64,000 bases of DNA, taken from assembly GCF_007655135.1 (NCBI RefSeq), contig NC_045134.1, positions 10,188,982 through 10,252,981 of the forward strand, read 5' to 3'. The stretch comes from Punica granatum (lineage: Eukaryota; Streptophyta; Magnoliopsida; Myrtales; Lythraceae). The notes under the pieces are model-generated. The model had not been told where the DNA came from. It was given only the letters and a program-made list of their open reading frames with translations, and ran no database searches. Positions within the stretch are counted from its first letter, which is position 1, and every line of letters starts with the position of its first letter. The position numbers were made by a program, and so were the translations under genes. Positions 43,801-57,500 of the stretch are shown here, piece by piece.

Positions 43801-45698
43801 CAGACACGCCTGGTCGATCTCAGCAACCAAACATGCTTTTCCCTACACATTGTGTGTGCCAACACTCTCTGGTTCTGAAAGATACATATCCAAAAAGCTT
43901 CGAGGCAGTGGAAACGGCTAGCAGATGCCAGACGTTACAAATTATTCACTCACCGACAACCACGCGGGCGAGCCACTGTTAGAAAGGACTGAGGAGACTA
44001 ACTTCCTCATCATCTTATTTATCGTGTTACGAACATATGGAGCTTATCTAGTGCACCTAGTAACCACTGTGGACCCGTAAGTGGGTCGAGAGCTAGGGTG
44101 CATAAGCCATTTTCAGCTTCCGGTAGTGTATAAGAGCTGAAATTTGTGGACCGTGAAATATATGATAAGGAGATCTCGATATGGAGGCTCTACGTAATAA
44201 AAAGGTAGTATAGGTGGTGCGATTTCTGACCTTGGACCGTGGAGGCTCAGGCCGAGCCCACCAGAAGGGACGGAAACCGCCTGGAGGCCCCACTGAAGGT
44301 CAAGAGGAGGCTGGAACTTCATCTGGCACTTCATGTATGTCTGGAAGCTTGCAGTCCCCAACACCCAAACCCTAGGACTCGATGGGCTCCCACTTATCCC
44401 ATGGTCATTATCCGAAATGAGCTTTCCAATCTCCTTAACAAGATGATCCACTGCAACGCTGATAGTCTCATCATCATGGACAGCCCACTTGAGATCGCCC
44501 ACATAGATGATGGCCCCTAAAGACTGCTCCACTTTTCGTCGAACATCCGAAAGATATTTTATCTCCACATCATCTCTCTTCATGAACTTGAGAGCCTCCA
44601 CCTGGAGCTGGAACTTGATGAAGCTGACTGGTTTCAGCTCCGGCGGGACCTCTCCTCTCCCGAGCCTCTCCTTGAGCTCCATGACAAGCCCCTCGGTGGT
44701 CGAGAGGGAGTCCCCGACTATCATGGTGTTGCTCCTCTTCTTCCTCAGCATAACCTCCATGACCAGCTTAACATCTTCCTTCACGGAGGACGAGCTATGG
44801 CGATAACTATGATGGTGATGGTCTGTTGGAGAGCTATGCTTTTGTTGAGGAGAGAGGGAAGAGAAAAGTGGGTTTTGCTCATGGGAGTGGTTGAAGAAAT
44901 GGGGAGGCCAGAAGGAGGTGAGCTGGTGGTGATGGTGGGCTTCTCTTGTGGGTGAAGGCGGCGAGGAGAAGACCCCGCAACTCCCGTTGATGGATGGTAA
45001 TTGAAACACTGGGGAGGACGACAGAGAGTCCTCGATGTTTGTCTTAACCGCCGTGCTTGAGAAACCGGCCTCTCTCATAACACGACTCACACTCGGGTCA
45101 TCTAGGATTGACAGCACAAGTTGCTCCAATTCCACCTAATAGGAAGAAAAGAAGATTCATTTGTTACTTAGTTGAAGACTATAGTCTGAGGCTAGTCATG
45201 ATATCACCGAAAAAAACTTTTAAGCAACCTTTGGAAGACTGGCTTTTATTACAACCAGCGGAATACCTTAGCAGCAAGAAGAGGCTGATTCTGCTGTTGC
45301 TGTTGTTGTTGCTCGATGCAACCCCTTCTTTGATGAGCCTGCGCTCTCTTAAGGGCCGCCACCAGAGCGTTCGAGAGAGAGGGCTGCTGAGCATGAAGGA
45401 ACGGCCCGGAAGGTGGCGAAGCCGTGATCGTCGGAAGCCTATTGAGGGCCACATTGAAGCAGAGCTCGAGGGCCCGACACTGAAGGGGATGAGAGCCCTG
45501 GAGCTGCCGCTGCGACTTGAGGCAGGCCCTCCGGAGAAGGTCGCTGGCCCTAGAGCTCAGCAGAGTGAAGGCCACATGCAAGGGAGTGACCTGTGCATGG
45601 CCCCTCCTCCTTGCTAACCCTAGAGATTGCTTCAACACCGAAGCCGCCTCCGATGTTAGGGTTTGGTGCACCGAACACGTTGTAGCCCCTCCACGCAT
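40889..45698 (-). CDS. SMXL5: SMAX1-LIKE protein, SMXL4/5 type, 4 exons
   Basis: Exons in coding order: 45698-45267, 45135-44231, 42915-42717 and 42463-40889. GT-AG introns of 131, 1315 and 253 bp; frame kept; 1036 residues. N-terminal double Clp-N domain ([34 protein letters not shown]), then [26 protein letters not shown] is typical of SMXLs. The AAA-like region has a degenerate Walker A, GNDRIGKI at ~693-700, and [13 protein letters not shown] at ~749-761. An EAR motif LDLNI lies at ~867-871. No RGKT degron is seen, as in SMXL3/4/5, which by published work escape strigolactone/karrikin turnover and act in phloem formation. C-terminal half matches remembered SMXL4 ([20 protein letters not shown]). 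ATG 45698 (MRGG..VHQTL) fits family starts better than the in-frame ATG at 45713. Assignment to SMXL5 rather than SMXL4 rests on the neighbour gene. Confidence 0.92.
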
Positions 45699-45955
45699 AT
45701 CACTCTTCCCCACCCCAACCCCCCCCCCACCTCGAGTACGAGCTCTTTCCGTTCCAACTCGACTGCTTCACCTTCTATCAGCTTAAGTGTCCCTCCTGTC
45801 CCACCGCTCCCCCACCCCGCCGGGATTTTTAGAAGAATCGAAGAGGTGATATGGAACTTAGTTTGCTTGAAGTTTACAAAGGGAGGCTTACTGGAGGATG
45901 GTGAGAGCTCAGTTTCTTGGCTGTGTGAGACATTACACCAGGCCTAGCTATGTCC

Positions 45956-45961
45956 TTTATA
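45956..45961 (-). promoter_or_regulatory. probable TATA box of the SMXL gene
   Basis: Minus strand reads AGTATAAAGG about 260 bases upstream of the chosen ATG, predicting a leader of roughly 230 bases. Confidence 0.4.
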
Positions 45962-46265
45962 CTTCTTGTCATTGATTAATAATTTGGCTCGTTATTTTTT
46001 TTTCTTTTAAAAACCTGGGGTTGGCTTTTCAGCTTTTTATTTATTTCCACTAAAATTTTCTTTTCCTTTTAAATGTACCCCTCCTTAATTATTACTTTCT
46101 AAGATTATTAGATAATTAATCTCTCAATAATATATAATGCGCCAACATATAGAAACTTTAGTAAAAAAGAAGACAATATCATGCTATTTAATTTTCTAAA
46201 TAGTCCAGTCGGTCGACTTTTACACACTGTAAACAGAAATTTTTTAGAATATATTTCATAAATTG

Positions 46266-46605
46266 GATTTGACAACTCGCTCTTAATTAGTACAAAATAG
46301 TCGAAGGGGAAGAACAAGGCAAAAAAGCGCAAGTATGAGAATTAAGAGTTGGGATAGAGCGCCTTACATGCATCGAATCCCATTTCTATACTTTTCTCAA
46401 TAGAGATAGTTTTTATAAACATACTTCATTTTGTTATGAGAATTCGCTCTTGACTAGTAAGGAGTAATTATGGGGCCAAAAAATGCATGTGTGAGAATTA
46501 AGCTCGGAATCTTAGGATCATGAAGTGGGGATGGAGCACGTTTCATGCCCTGAACCCATTTCGATAACTTTTTTTTTCTCAGTATATGGTTTTGATTGAG
46601 ACAAT
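46266..46605. repeat. two-copy direct repeat, ~160 bp units
   Basis: Unit 1 (~46270-46425) and unit 2 (~46438-46605) share (A)ACTCGCTCTT(A/G)A(T/C)TAGTA, AAAAA(G/T)GC(G/A), GTATGAGAATTAAG, GGGATGGAGC-like, CATGCCCTGAACCCATTTC-like and TTCTCA words. Diverged and non-coding; part of the SMXL upstream region. Confidence 0.6.
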
Positions 46606-47533
46606 TTTTCTTTGGGGGGTCAATTGATGACAAACGAGATCAAAAAGTTGAAAACTTTTAATAATGATTTAATTTGATATCGTGTAGGATCATATGCAAA
46701 TATCGATATATACGGGAGTAACTTTAATGGCATGATGCACCTTTTTTGATGATTATTATCTTCAAGATGATGAAAAGCTGCAAAAAGAAGATTTCAATCT
46801 ACAAAAGATTGATCACCTCTCTCTCTTATTCTTTTTACTGCAAGAGCATGAGTAGTATAATAATATCCAAATTATGAAACCCCAAGCCACACACATAAAT
46901 ATATGTCTGGCTTGTCCGTACTATATATATGCACAATATAATGGAATTTCAATCTTTTTTTAAATAAGTGGACTGTATGTACGTCAAACTTGGTCTAAAT
47001 TCAGTCTTTCCAGTTCATAGAGGACAAGAACTTCAGAATTTTACAGCTGAAATTCAAATACACGTGGAATTTCAGGAATTTAATTAACTATAGGAGAAGG
47101 GATATGCAATATATGTAGACTCGGTCCAACCCTTTTTTTTTTTAGGTTTATCCCCTTTATTTATTTATTTATTTTTCCAACGTCACCCTTTGAATGGACA
47201 GATAAAGCAAGCAGAAATTCAAAAAAAGTAATAAAGGTAAAGGTGGGAAAAAAGAAAGCCAAATTGCTATGGAAAAAGGGGTTTGGTAATAATAATTTTT
47301 ATCTTTTTTTTTCCCTCTTTCTCGTGTTTATCATTTTGTTCTATTTTAATGAATAATAATCAAAGAAAGAGAGGGAAAGAATAAAAACAATAAGTTCGAA
47401 TGTTTTCATTTTCAAGAGAAAGAAAAAGGTCTTTCACGCCAATCCTCGAAGAGAGACAGCATTTTATTCCCTTAAGTCCCCCCAAAAAGCAACTCTCTGT
47501 CTGCTATTCTCCAAAGCATTATCATCATTTGGC

Positions 47534-47564
<31 letters not shown>

Positions 47565-49989
47565 TATTATGACTCCAATATTGCGCCTGTATTCTCTGAA
47601 TTCTCCTTTTGTTATTCCAACAAATTAACCATCATGTGGTATTTACTGCCTAACAAAGTTTTCATGATCATATCCTCATTAGGACGTACGAGCCAAGAGG
47701 AAATTAATTATCTATGTACGATATCGTAAATATGAGTCGAGAGGATAGATATTACTAGCGGACCGAACACATTGCGCACCAATACTTAGGTTCAATAATC
47801 AATCAGGTCTACTTCACTTGCGATGGCAACATGAGAACACTCTCTATGGATATGATATTACTCTCTTCCCAACCCGAAACCCGTAAACCACCTGATCTCG
47901 CATCAAGCATGAATGAGATATTCAACGAAAGGACCATAGAACAGTACCCAAATCTCACATAGAGGATATTGCATAGAAATGTCATGTTGTCCATGAATGA
48001 GATGCGAGTAAGCTCACTAGAGCTCTCCTTTAAGAACGCTTATGGAAGAGTGAGTTATAGAGGGTTACTATAAACGGGAGACCAAACTCTTACGAAATAT
48101 CCTGTTGGCACTATACATGTAAAAGTGCAAAAGGACACTCTTAACCTAAGTAGAATGCAAAGATATAATCAATTCCTAATTTATGATTGTGAAAATGTAA
48201 TGTGTCACAAAGAATAATAATTATTTGCCTTACATATATCAAATTATTCTCAGATTCGTATGATGTGAATTCTCATTGTAAGAAAACAAAACGTGGTTAG
48301 AATCTTGGATTCAAGACATTCGTTCTTCTATATGTTTTATGGATACTCCCTATAGAGGAAGAAGAAGTAAACTACGCGATCGACCTATATCTGATTCTAT
48401 ATATATACTGAGGCACACTATTTTTTTTTTCCTCATGAATATGCATAGGTAATCATATCCTCAAGTTCTAAATTCCCATTGCTTTTGGATTTGATATGAT
48501 GATAGAGACGTGCACATAACATATGGGGACAAAAATCTTCTATTATCCATAAATACTATGTCATAACTTTACATAAAAGCATGTCGAAACTATATATGTG
48601 GATTTTCACATGACAATTCACGTTATTATTCCGTGGTTCTATATAATTTGCTTCTCTACTGTGAGTTTTGACCATCAGAGTACATACTACATACGTATCT
48701 TTATATGTTTGTGTGTGTGTGTGTGTGTGTGTATGTTGCATTAGCTAGCATCCGGTTTGACCACACTAGTTTTCAAAATTATCCCAAGAAAATTATGTAA
48801 TCCGCATGCAGGCCCTTTGATTTTCCGAATAATATATACGCCCATAACTTTTTTTTTTTTGGATTATAAGAGACTCATGAGTCTAATACAGAAAAATAAA
48901 AATAAAAATTTAAACTCAAGGACGTCACAGATAGTCCCACCCGTGAGAATTAAACATAAAATTTCTTCATCCCTAGGTGAAAACATGTACCACTATACTA
49001 CACCTTATTTCTCCATGTGCAGCCAATAACTTCGTCTTGTCGCATATTTGGACTCAAATGAAGCACATTCCAAATTGCAGCAAATCTAAATATATATATA
49101 TAGTTTGTTCCTTTGCTTTATTATTTTACTGTAAGTTTGTTATTATTTCAACTAATTCTCAACTTCTCTCTCTCCCATGTTAAATTTCTTTGGGGCTTCA
49201 ATTTCGTATTTTGTTCTACGTAAATTTTAGACTCTAAAAATCATATATATTGATGCATGGTTGCATGGTCAAAATTAAGCAGTTCTTTTGCTTTTGTAAA
49301 TCGAGTTAATTAATCATGCATATAATCTATAATTTCCAGTTGCATATAAAGTGTTCGACGTACTTCCTAGGGTAATGGCCAAATTAGAAGAAATGGGAGC
49401 TTAAAATCGAATTGGATTAAGAGTAGGTAAATAAATTAAATTCAAGAATTAAAAAAAAAGGGAAGTTGTAACAAGGCAATCATCTACCTTAAATTATATT
49501 TGATCTTCTATGAAAGATATACAATGAGATTATTGATTCTTACATTCTTATTTTACCTCGTCCAAAAATTACATCATTATGTGCTGCATAAGGAATCCCC
49601 CCTCAAGTGCCGCGCCAACAAATCTCATTAAAATTAACAAAAAATATGATATCGTGTTAAAATTGATACCAAGTTGATAGTTTGTGAATTTCTATACAAA
49701 AAATTATTCATGCTAAAATTGAAAAAAAAAATGGAAATTTTGAAATTTTTTTGGCAATTTATCCAATTAAAAATTATGAAAATGCCTATAAAAAATCATC
49801 CATGTTCAAATCATACAATGAACACGGTATAGGGGCTACAACAGATTATTGGCGCACATTATAAAAGCAGAAATAAAATTACAAAAATGTCCAAAATAGA
49901 TTGAGAGGGTCCACTAATGCAAGACTCGAGCTAAATTGGATGGTAACTGATAATTAAGGAAAATATCAAGATTTCCTTATCATGTATAC
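46606..49989. other. intergenic; no gene recognised
   Basis: AT-rich, with a (CT)n microsatellite at ~47526-47560, a (GT)n tract at ~48711-48733 and (TA)n patches. Short frames (for example 47400-47729) are microsatellite or poly-pyrimidine translation. Confidence 0.45.
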
Positions 49990-50000
49990 CGATATATGAA

Positions 50001-50565
50001 TCACTATTGTAATATATAAAAGTTGACGCATAAGATGTGGTTGTGTCACTTAAATTAAAATATAAATCCTCACTTATGTTGATTGACCTTTCAACGTATT
50101 TTTTATCATTGTCCGTATTATTTGTATATAATAATATATAATTAACGAATTTTTTAAAAAATAAAAAATTTTCTCGATAACCGAAACAACTTTTTGAGAT
50201 ATGTAATATTCTTTTATATTTAATATAAAAGCTGAGACACGAGACGTGATTGCGCCACGTAAGACAAAATGCAAACTCCTAGCTTCACTTTGATTGACCT
50301 TTCAATTCCGGTTAAATGAACCATTACTATATTTATTTGTGGCATATTCATCGTATTTTGAATAGTTGTACAATGTATAATATAAAATTAATTTTTTTTG
50401 TAAAACTACAAATTTTTTTAATAATTGAAAAGAACTTAAGATATGTGATATTATTTTATGTTCAACGTCTTAAATATCCTATAAATAGGAGATATATCAT
50501 TCTACTCACAATAACTTTTTCATGCACCATAACCCCTATATCTATATAGTATACATACCGCTACA

Positions 50566-50607
<42 letters not shown>

Positions 50608-50820
50608 ATTCCATAAGACTTGGATAAGTATTTTTTGTCATCAAAACTCAACTTTCATTCTTTACAATATGTAAAGTTTATTTATATGAACCGGTATAAT
50701 CTATAGTTTTTTTTATCATTTTTTCTAAATTTATATTCATTCGTATGTGATATGTGTTACTCATTTATTTGTAGCATATAAACTTGATAAGAAATTACCA
50801 CGCAAAGCGCGAGTATCAAT
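50001..50820 (+). mobile_element. Helitron-like element with internal ~220-bp tandem duplication
   Basis: The 5' end TCACTATTGTAATATATAAAAG, preceded by A, resembles the TCTATACTAATATAAAA end of plant Helitrons. The 3' part has the typical hairpin-like ACGCAAAGCGCG, but the terminal CTRR is not intact. Within it, ~50015-50220 and ~50222-50465 are diverged copies (AAAAG(T/C)TGA, GTGGTTGTGTCAC / GTGATTGCGCCAC, TTGATTGACCTTTCAA, TATGTAATATTCTTTTAT). A (TA)n run fills 50571-50604. Confidence 0.45.
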
Positions 50821-50841
50821 TATTTTGATATAAAGCCTCCC

Positions 50842-51013
50842 AATCAGGAGGATGTGGCTTATTGCAAATTGAACTTCTTGTGGGCACATTTCATCTGTAG
50901 CACGGGGGTTCGAAAACTATTGTAACTAAGTCATGATCAAAACTAAATCAATGCTCAAACGGAATTATTATCTCGGCTGGCAGATTAAAAATATCTGTGA
51001 TTACCAAAAAAAT
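50842..51013 (+). mobile_element. tRNA-derived SINE with 14-bp target duplication
   Basis: ATATAAAGCCTCCC occurs exactly at 50828-50841 and 51014-51027. The 172-bp body has an A-box-like GATGTGGCTTATTGC and a B box GGGGTTCGAAAACT about 50 bases further on, and ends in ACCAAAAAAAT. This is the structure of a plant tRNA-derived SINE mobilised by LINE machinery. Non-coding. Confidence 0.8.
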
Positions 51014-51027
51014 ATATAAAGCCTCCC

Positions 51028-52403
51028 CAAAACATTCATATATCATTTGAATTTTGATTGTGAATATACGAGATTGTCCAATTCATCTACTTGTCTTTCA
51101 TATTCCTCTCATTCAAATTTTTTCTCTATTCTCTCTCCCTTGCCCTAAACAACGACCCACTTCAGCTCCCACTCTTTTCCCTGACCAGCAAACAGATTTG
51201 ATTTCTAAATTTGGTAATATTAGTTTTAGTTGAATTATTTTATTTCGTATATCTCGTATTTTTATATATCACTAATTCTATATTACTTATTTGGTATGTT
51301 TAAATAAAATTATTCTATTTCATATATGGTACTAGATCCACGAACTTCTCTTATAACTAAAAAAAAAACTATGTCAATCCACTCAGATTATTATCATGGA
51401 TAATTAATTAACCGTTACATCTTATTTGACATACATCTAAACGATATGGGTTAGCAATCCATTCGGAGCTGCTCTCAATAGATCCGGAGCCCCTGTTCAA
51501 AGTCCTCCATTCGGAGACAGTGGATTCGGAGGGATAAAGAGGGTATCCGAATCTTCTCCTTTGGGGGTAGGAGTTCTTACTTCTTACGTACTTATGGTGT
51601 TGGCACGCACTTGGAATTTGGCTGAATTTTTGCTCATAGTGAAGATCAGAAGCCTCCTTTGCCTGTCAAAGTATGGTTGGCCCATGGCAGGTCTTAGTCA
51701 CGTATATTATGCGGTCATCTCACTCTTTCCTTCTCTGTTGTTTCTCCATTCCATTTCCAGCACTTTTATACGTATTCAAAATTACAATCTGTATGATATT
51801 CTTAACCATTAATTAATCTTATCTGATAGCTCTTAGTTAACGAGTTAGTTAATTATAAGGCACTGGATATTATTTTCAAAAGAAAAGATGGTGCACTTTT
51901 GGATATGCGTCTGTCACAATAGAATTAGTTTTATACCGGCTGATAAAAGCTTTTTTCCCCCCCCTTTGTGTGTGTGTGTATTTGTGTGATTGAATGATCT
52001 AATTAAAGATCTGCATTGACATGCACTGTTCCTTATCAGATTAAAAAGATGGATTATGATTTATGACCAAAGCTAAATTCAAAGTCAGAGAAACCGTCTA
52101 GCTTTACTAGCTTTTATTATTATTATTTATTCTCCCTTTTTTTGGCGCTGAAATTACTATTTCCATGCGCACGTAAATTTGGCATTATCAAGTACAGTGA
52201 CTCTCATTATTCAGTAGCATGCATGATTATTATGGTTGATTACTTTTTGAAGGTTATGGGGGAAAAAGGTAAGAGAGGAATTAGCCATATTTGATGACTC
52301 ATTAAAGTGTGGGCCATCCCCATTTCACGTTTACAATAGTTAACATCGTTATTTGCTGAATATAATATATTTTCAGATAAATTCAATTTCCCTTATGAAT
52401 ATC

Positions 52404-52438
<35 letters not shown>

Positions 52439-52908
52439 TTAAAAAATCATGTCAAAATTTATAGAGGCTTCCAAGCATCATCTTCACATTTATTTATCTA
52501 TATATATGATATAAATATGTTGGATTAGTACACACCTATATATATATATATATGTTGGTTCGTATTATGTGGCTGGGTTCTTAAAACAATGATAAATATG
52601 AAGAATAATTTGTTGCTGCAAAACTTTTTGTGGGGCCTCTCAGGTAGAGAGGAATAATCATATGCCCTTTTTCATCATGCAAAGAATTATATTGGTGAGG
52701 TTGATCAATGCCAAGTTAAAGGGGGAATCCACATACTTTATGACATTGACTAGGGAAAGGAGAGGAATATGAGTAGGTAAATCATTGGGAAATTATCTTT
52801 CAAAGTATAAAAGTAAAAAAAAAAAATCAACCCGAATCGATTCAAGTGATCTGGCACCTATTTTCCTTAATTAAAGTCTCAATTCAAATCTTGTGAATGA
52901 ATGAAAAC
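51028..52908. other. intergenic; no gene recognised
   Basis: AT-rich with (TA)n microsatellites at ~52408-52433 and ~52537-52552. A frame at 51561-51812 has no recognisable domain. Confidence 0.4.
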
Positions 52909-53400
52909 TGTTGGGAATTAAAATACCACATTGAAAAGATAAAAGAATAACCATGAGTTTATATAAATTTGTATATCACCACTTATCAACTTGAGTTTTT
53001 AAGTGGATATGGACTCAGATCCGTATAAGTCCAATGAAAATTTAATATGGTATAGAGCGGGTTACGCTTGCGTGTGTCCATGTGGGCTCACACTACGTTT
53101 GCCCAATATCGAGAGCAGCCAAAAGAGCGCCTCGTATTAGTCTCCCCTCACCCGAGCACGGAAGATGAGTCCGGCTCGAAGTCAGTTGTTGAGAGCGGTG
53201 TTTAAGGGCACGTGACAACATGTAGGCGAAAATAGACCACACGTTACACGTGATGGCGGGTGTTGAGAATTAAAATCCCACATTGAAAAAATGAAAGAAC
53301 CATTATGGGTTTATATGAGGTCTATAAACCACCACTTATCAGTTTGAACTTTTAAGTGGATATGATTTTAGGTCCGTATAAACTCAATGAAAATTTAATA
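52909..53400 (+). mobile_element. TRIM (miniature LTR retrotransposon)
   Basis: LTRs at 52909-53047 and 53261-53400 both start TGTTG(G/A)GAATTAAAAT and end CAATGAAAATTTAATA; they differ at many positions, so the insertion is old. The left LTR is followed directly by TGGTATAGAGC (53048-53058), a one-base-short version of the initiator tRNA-Met site. The internal ~213 bp is GC-richer and has no gag or pol. Flanks AAAAC and AACAC agree at 4 of 5 positions. Just to the right, 53401-53480 repeats the LTR tail (GGTCCGTATAA...TTTAATAAA) as a local duplication. Confidence 0.75.
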
Positions 53401-53489
53401 AACACTATGATGGAGAGAATTTAAATACCAGGTCCGTATAAGCGCAATAGAAATTTAATAAAAACTATGATGAAGAGAATTGATATATC

Positions 53490-53565
53490 CATTAGAGGAT
53501 TGACTTGGTTCGAACCTAGATTAGTTGGCGTCCACTATAATTCCGGATATCAAGTGGTGGAGATC
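53490..53565. repeat. dispersed repeat copy (family at 16325 and 16695)
   Basis: Shares GAACCTAGATTAGTTGG and GGATATCAAGTGGTGG with the two copies near 16.3-16.8 kb. Confidence 0.5.
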
Positions 53566-54476
53566 CAAAAAAACAAGAGAGAAAAATTTAGGGGAGAAAA
53601 AAAAGGAGGGGATTACTCTTCTTGCAAGAAAAGTATCAACTTTTTTCCTGCATGAAAATGGAGATATTCAAAAGGGCTTTAATTCCATGAGCACGTAAAA
53701 ATTCCTTCGGGGTTTCCAATGATTTGGTAGGGATTTTAGCAAACAGAAATTCAACAAAGCATGTTTGGGATAAATTTTGAGTTGCCATGATAAAATTGGA
53801 CATCAAAGGCCCACAGCCCAAAGCACTAACCTCAACCTAGCTCTCAAAGCTGATGAGAACAACATATGATTCCGTTATACCATTCCAAACATCGTATGGT
53901 ACTCGTCCCATTAACTGCATAAAACCAATGCAGATTGAACCTCTTTATATCTTTTTACTTTTGCCATTAAAAAATGAGCATCTTGATTCAACTAAAACAG
54001 ACAAAAAAATTTGAGACACGAAAGAGTCATGTTATAATCAGGTCGAGCTCTATGTTGCACTAGTTCGAGCCAGTTGCTTTAAATTTTTCTATCGTTCTTT
54101 TTGTGACGCGAACTTCTCTAGCTAGTTTGTGATAATAGTCCCAAGTGATCATACTATTCGTGGCAAGTTAATCCCACTAGAGATCAAGCAACTTTCTAAT
54201 CATGTAGGAGTAGCGGATCGTTATTCAAGCCCACAGGTTGAACCTTATAATTCTCGAATCGAGAATGCGTGTCGACCTAGTGAAACTCATGTGAGGGTTA
54301 ATATAGTGTAGCACATATACAAATATATATATATATATATATTATGGAGCTTAATGTGTGTGTGTATATATATGTCTATATATATAACTGAAAGACCTAG
54401 CTATTACGAGGGAAATTGTGTGCGTGGGTCCAGAACACTGACCAAGTCCAAATTCTTTGCCAAAGTGCTTCTGCTG

Positions 54477-54517
<41 letters not shown>

Positions 54518-57500
54518 GATTGGTGTGAGTTCGTTCATTCAGCTCATGCATGCATAAAAATCCAAACGGGGTCTTCACTCATCTCATTAGAACCTGACTC
54601 CAAAGTAGCCACAGAGCGTGCAACTTTATACAGTCAATGTGACCCCATTGAGACAATACACCCATATGATCTGTTCCCCTTCTTTATTTTATTTTTTTGT
54701 ATATTTTATTTTTTTATTATTTCTATTTTATTAACATAATCAATCTTTTTTGCTTTTTTACTGCTTTTTACGTACAATCACGTAACATTCCAATTCCTTT
54801 TGCCTCGGGAAGCTCAGCTGTTTTTCTCATAAGTTTTTATTCTATTCTATATATAATTTTAATTTACCTCCCCACCCTCAAAATTTAGGTGATAATATTT
54901 GACGAATATTATATAGTCACGCAATTGTCTAAAATTTAACTAATTAATAATAGATATATATATATATATATATAAATATAATGTAGTTATAATTTATAAA
55001 ATTTCTCTTTCCATCTTCACATGTATCAATTGTTAATTGAGTTTTACACATTGACGTGTAGTCGAATATTTTCCCCGTCCATCTCACATCTATGTATCCA
55101 TCTATCTGTCAAGAAGGAACTGAACATATATTATATCACAATATATCCTCAAATTAAATTTTCCATATTGTAACACCGAGTATGCATATGATATTTCATC
55201 ACCCGAACTTCGCAGTAAGAAGATATAAACTAATTAAGCTTTCTATCCAGAAAGGTCAGTTATTAGTGAAAAATATCAAGGACGAGTAAGTTCTGATCGA
55301 CATATACGCACACATGCACAAAGATATCATCGGACACACTACATCTCCGTATACCTCTGTGTATGTCATCAACTGCTGAATTAATATGCAAACCGACAGT
55401 GAGTAATTAAAACATAAAGGGAAGGGTAAAAAGGTGAAAGGAAAAGAGGGGGCTAGGGGGAGAGAAGGGGGAAGCTTTTGATTGCTGAAATCTAAGAGAC
55501 TGATTGATTAAAGTTGGAGGGTTACAAGACAACCAAGAAAGTGAATAGTTTTAAAGAAAAGGGGAAGGGTATGAAAGTATGTTCCTTTACTTGCTTTCCC
55601 TTTTATTTGTTTTGCCCAATTTTCGATTTTTTTTTCCATTCTCTATATATATGATTCCTTAAATTAAAATTTTCTTCTTCCTTTTCATCTCCACTGAATG
55701 CAAAAAGAGTGAGTGATCGAGTTTGGATTAAAATTGCTTTTGCCACATTCTATTTCCTTCTCTAATCCCTATGCGCTTCTTTCCCTTTCTCACCAACTTT
55801 TCCTTTTTCCTTTTCGATTGTGAAATCAATCAAACATTTGTTCAAGAAGATGCCGCGGGTGATGAAAAATTTTCTCAAGATCAATTGATCATAGCACCAT
55901 GCACCAACTACATTGTCCCTCCACATTATTATGATATACCAATATAAATCTATAATAAGATCTAAGAAAACGAGGGTTTACAGAATATCTGGGATGGCAA
56001 TGCCACTAATTAACCAATAATGAAGAATACATAATTAATTTTTTGTTGTAATTAATTTTTCCTATGATTATCTCATCATGATGAAGTACCAGTTGCAAAT
56101 CTTTCATAGCTAGATAAGTGTAATCATATGATTTTTACCTACTATTTTCCCATGTCTTTTTCTTTTTTTGCCCTTTTAAATACATTGGCCAACTTTTATC
56201 CTTTCCTCAGATGGTTTTGTTGATTGGATTGACTCAACGAGGAACTGGTGTGGTGCATAACCACACTGACCGTCCTAAGATAGAGAACATTTTCTTCGCT
56301 TAGTTTTCCTAAAGCAAAATTAAAGACCGAGTTTGTGAAAATTTAGAGCAAACTTATACAATAGGACGTCCAATAACTTCAACATTATCTTGACGACTAA
56401 ACCAATTCTTCTTTAAGTTTTAATTGTTACAAGATGGTACACGAGTAATATATATAAGTGGAACAGTTTAATAGTACTACAGATTGTTAAAGGGAGGGTC
56501 GCTTGCATACGTTACCCGAGGCCTGATCACCCTTGGATGAGGCCTTATTACTTCTTTAGGAGGGAGCAATAGATGCTATCTCAATTCAAGGTAGAACCTA
56601 ATAAGCTATCAAACCTTCAGCTTGTTTGGAGTAGGAGGGAAAAAGGAGAGAAAGGGAGGGGGAGAGGGGTGAGGGGAGAGGGGAGGAAAAATTGTATAGA
56701 GTGATTCTCATACAATTTTCTCTCTCCCTCTCTTTCCTTTTCCTTCATTCTCCTCAATCTAAACTGATGGGTTAAAGTATGGTAGAATTTTTCCGGAATT
56801 TTATTAAGAAAAAAAAAAGTAGCTGGGGAGGGGGAATAACAATATTATGGCTGAGGGTGAGCATTCAATCATATTTGTGGCTTGTGGGGGAGATTTTATC
56901 CAATTGTTATTAATGAGTAATAATGTTACATATTAATAAATAATAGGCTAGTTTATGATCTAGATATTTAGGTGCGTTGTTTTTTTTTTTTTTTTTGGGG
57001 TAGTGTATTTAGGTGCATCTTTGGATTTCATGTTTTCTTATTTTTCATTCATTACTAAATCTATAAATAGTTAAGCCAGTAATTTGTGATTTCTCAGAAT
57101 TATTCTATATATAATCAATATCTTCTGCTCTTACAGGTTCGACTTCAAGCCATCACATATAGTCTTCTTTTTCTTTTTCTTTTTTTCTATTTTGTTGGAA
57201 ACGTTTAATCTTATTTCCTTCCTCCCTTCTGTTTCGTACAAAATTTGTCAACTAGTATTGTTAATTGCTCCCTTATAAAGACACTCGGAAACAGAAGGGC
57301 TCTGAAGAGCAAAGACATCCGCCCATTTTAAGCAGGACAGGGAATAAGAATCTGGTTTGTAATTGTTGGGACGTACGGAATCTTTTCTTGTTACATTAAT
57401 CGACATATAAAAGAACAAGAAGAAGAATTCGTTTTAATTGCACTTTTTCTTTTTTTTAGGACAGTTTGGTGTGACATTGGATATATGAAAACCCGGAGAG

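Noticed and set aside
44113..44230. Continuation of SMXL exon 2 reading frame beyond the donor
   Set aside because: A good donor (CCAAG|gtcaga) ends the family-like sequence at 44231, and the extension is unlike any SMXL.
47400..47729. 109-codon plus-strand frame
   Set aside because: Centre is a (CT)n translation; the rest has no family features.
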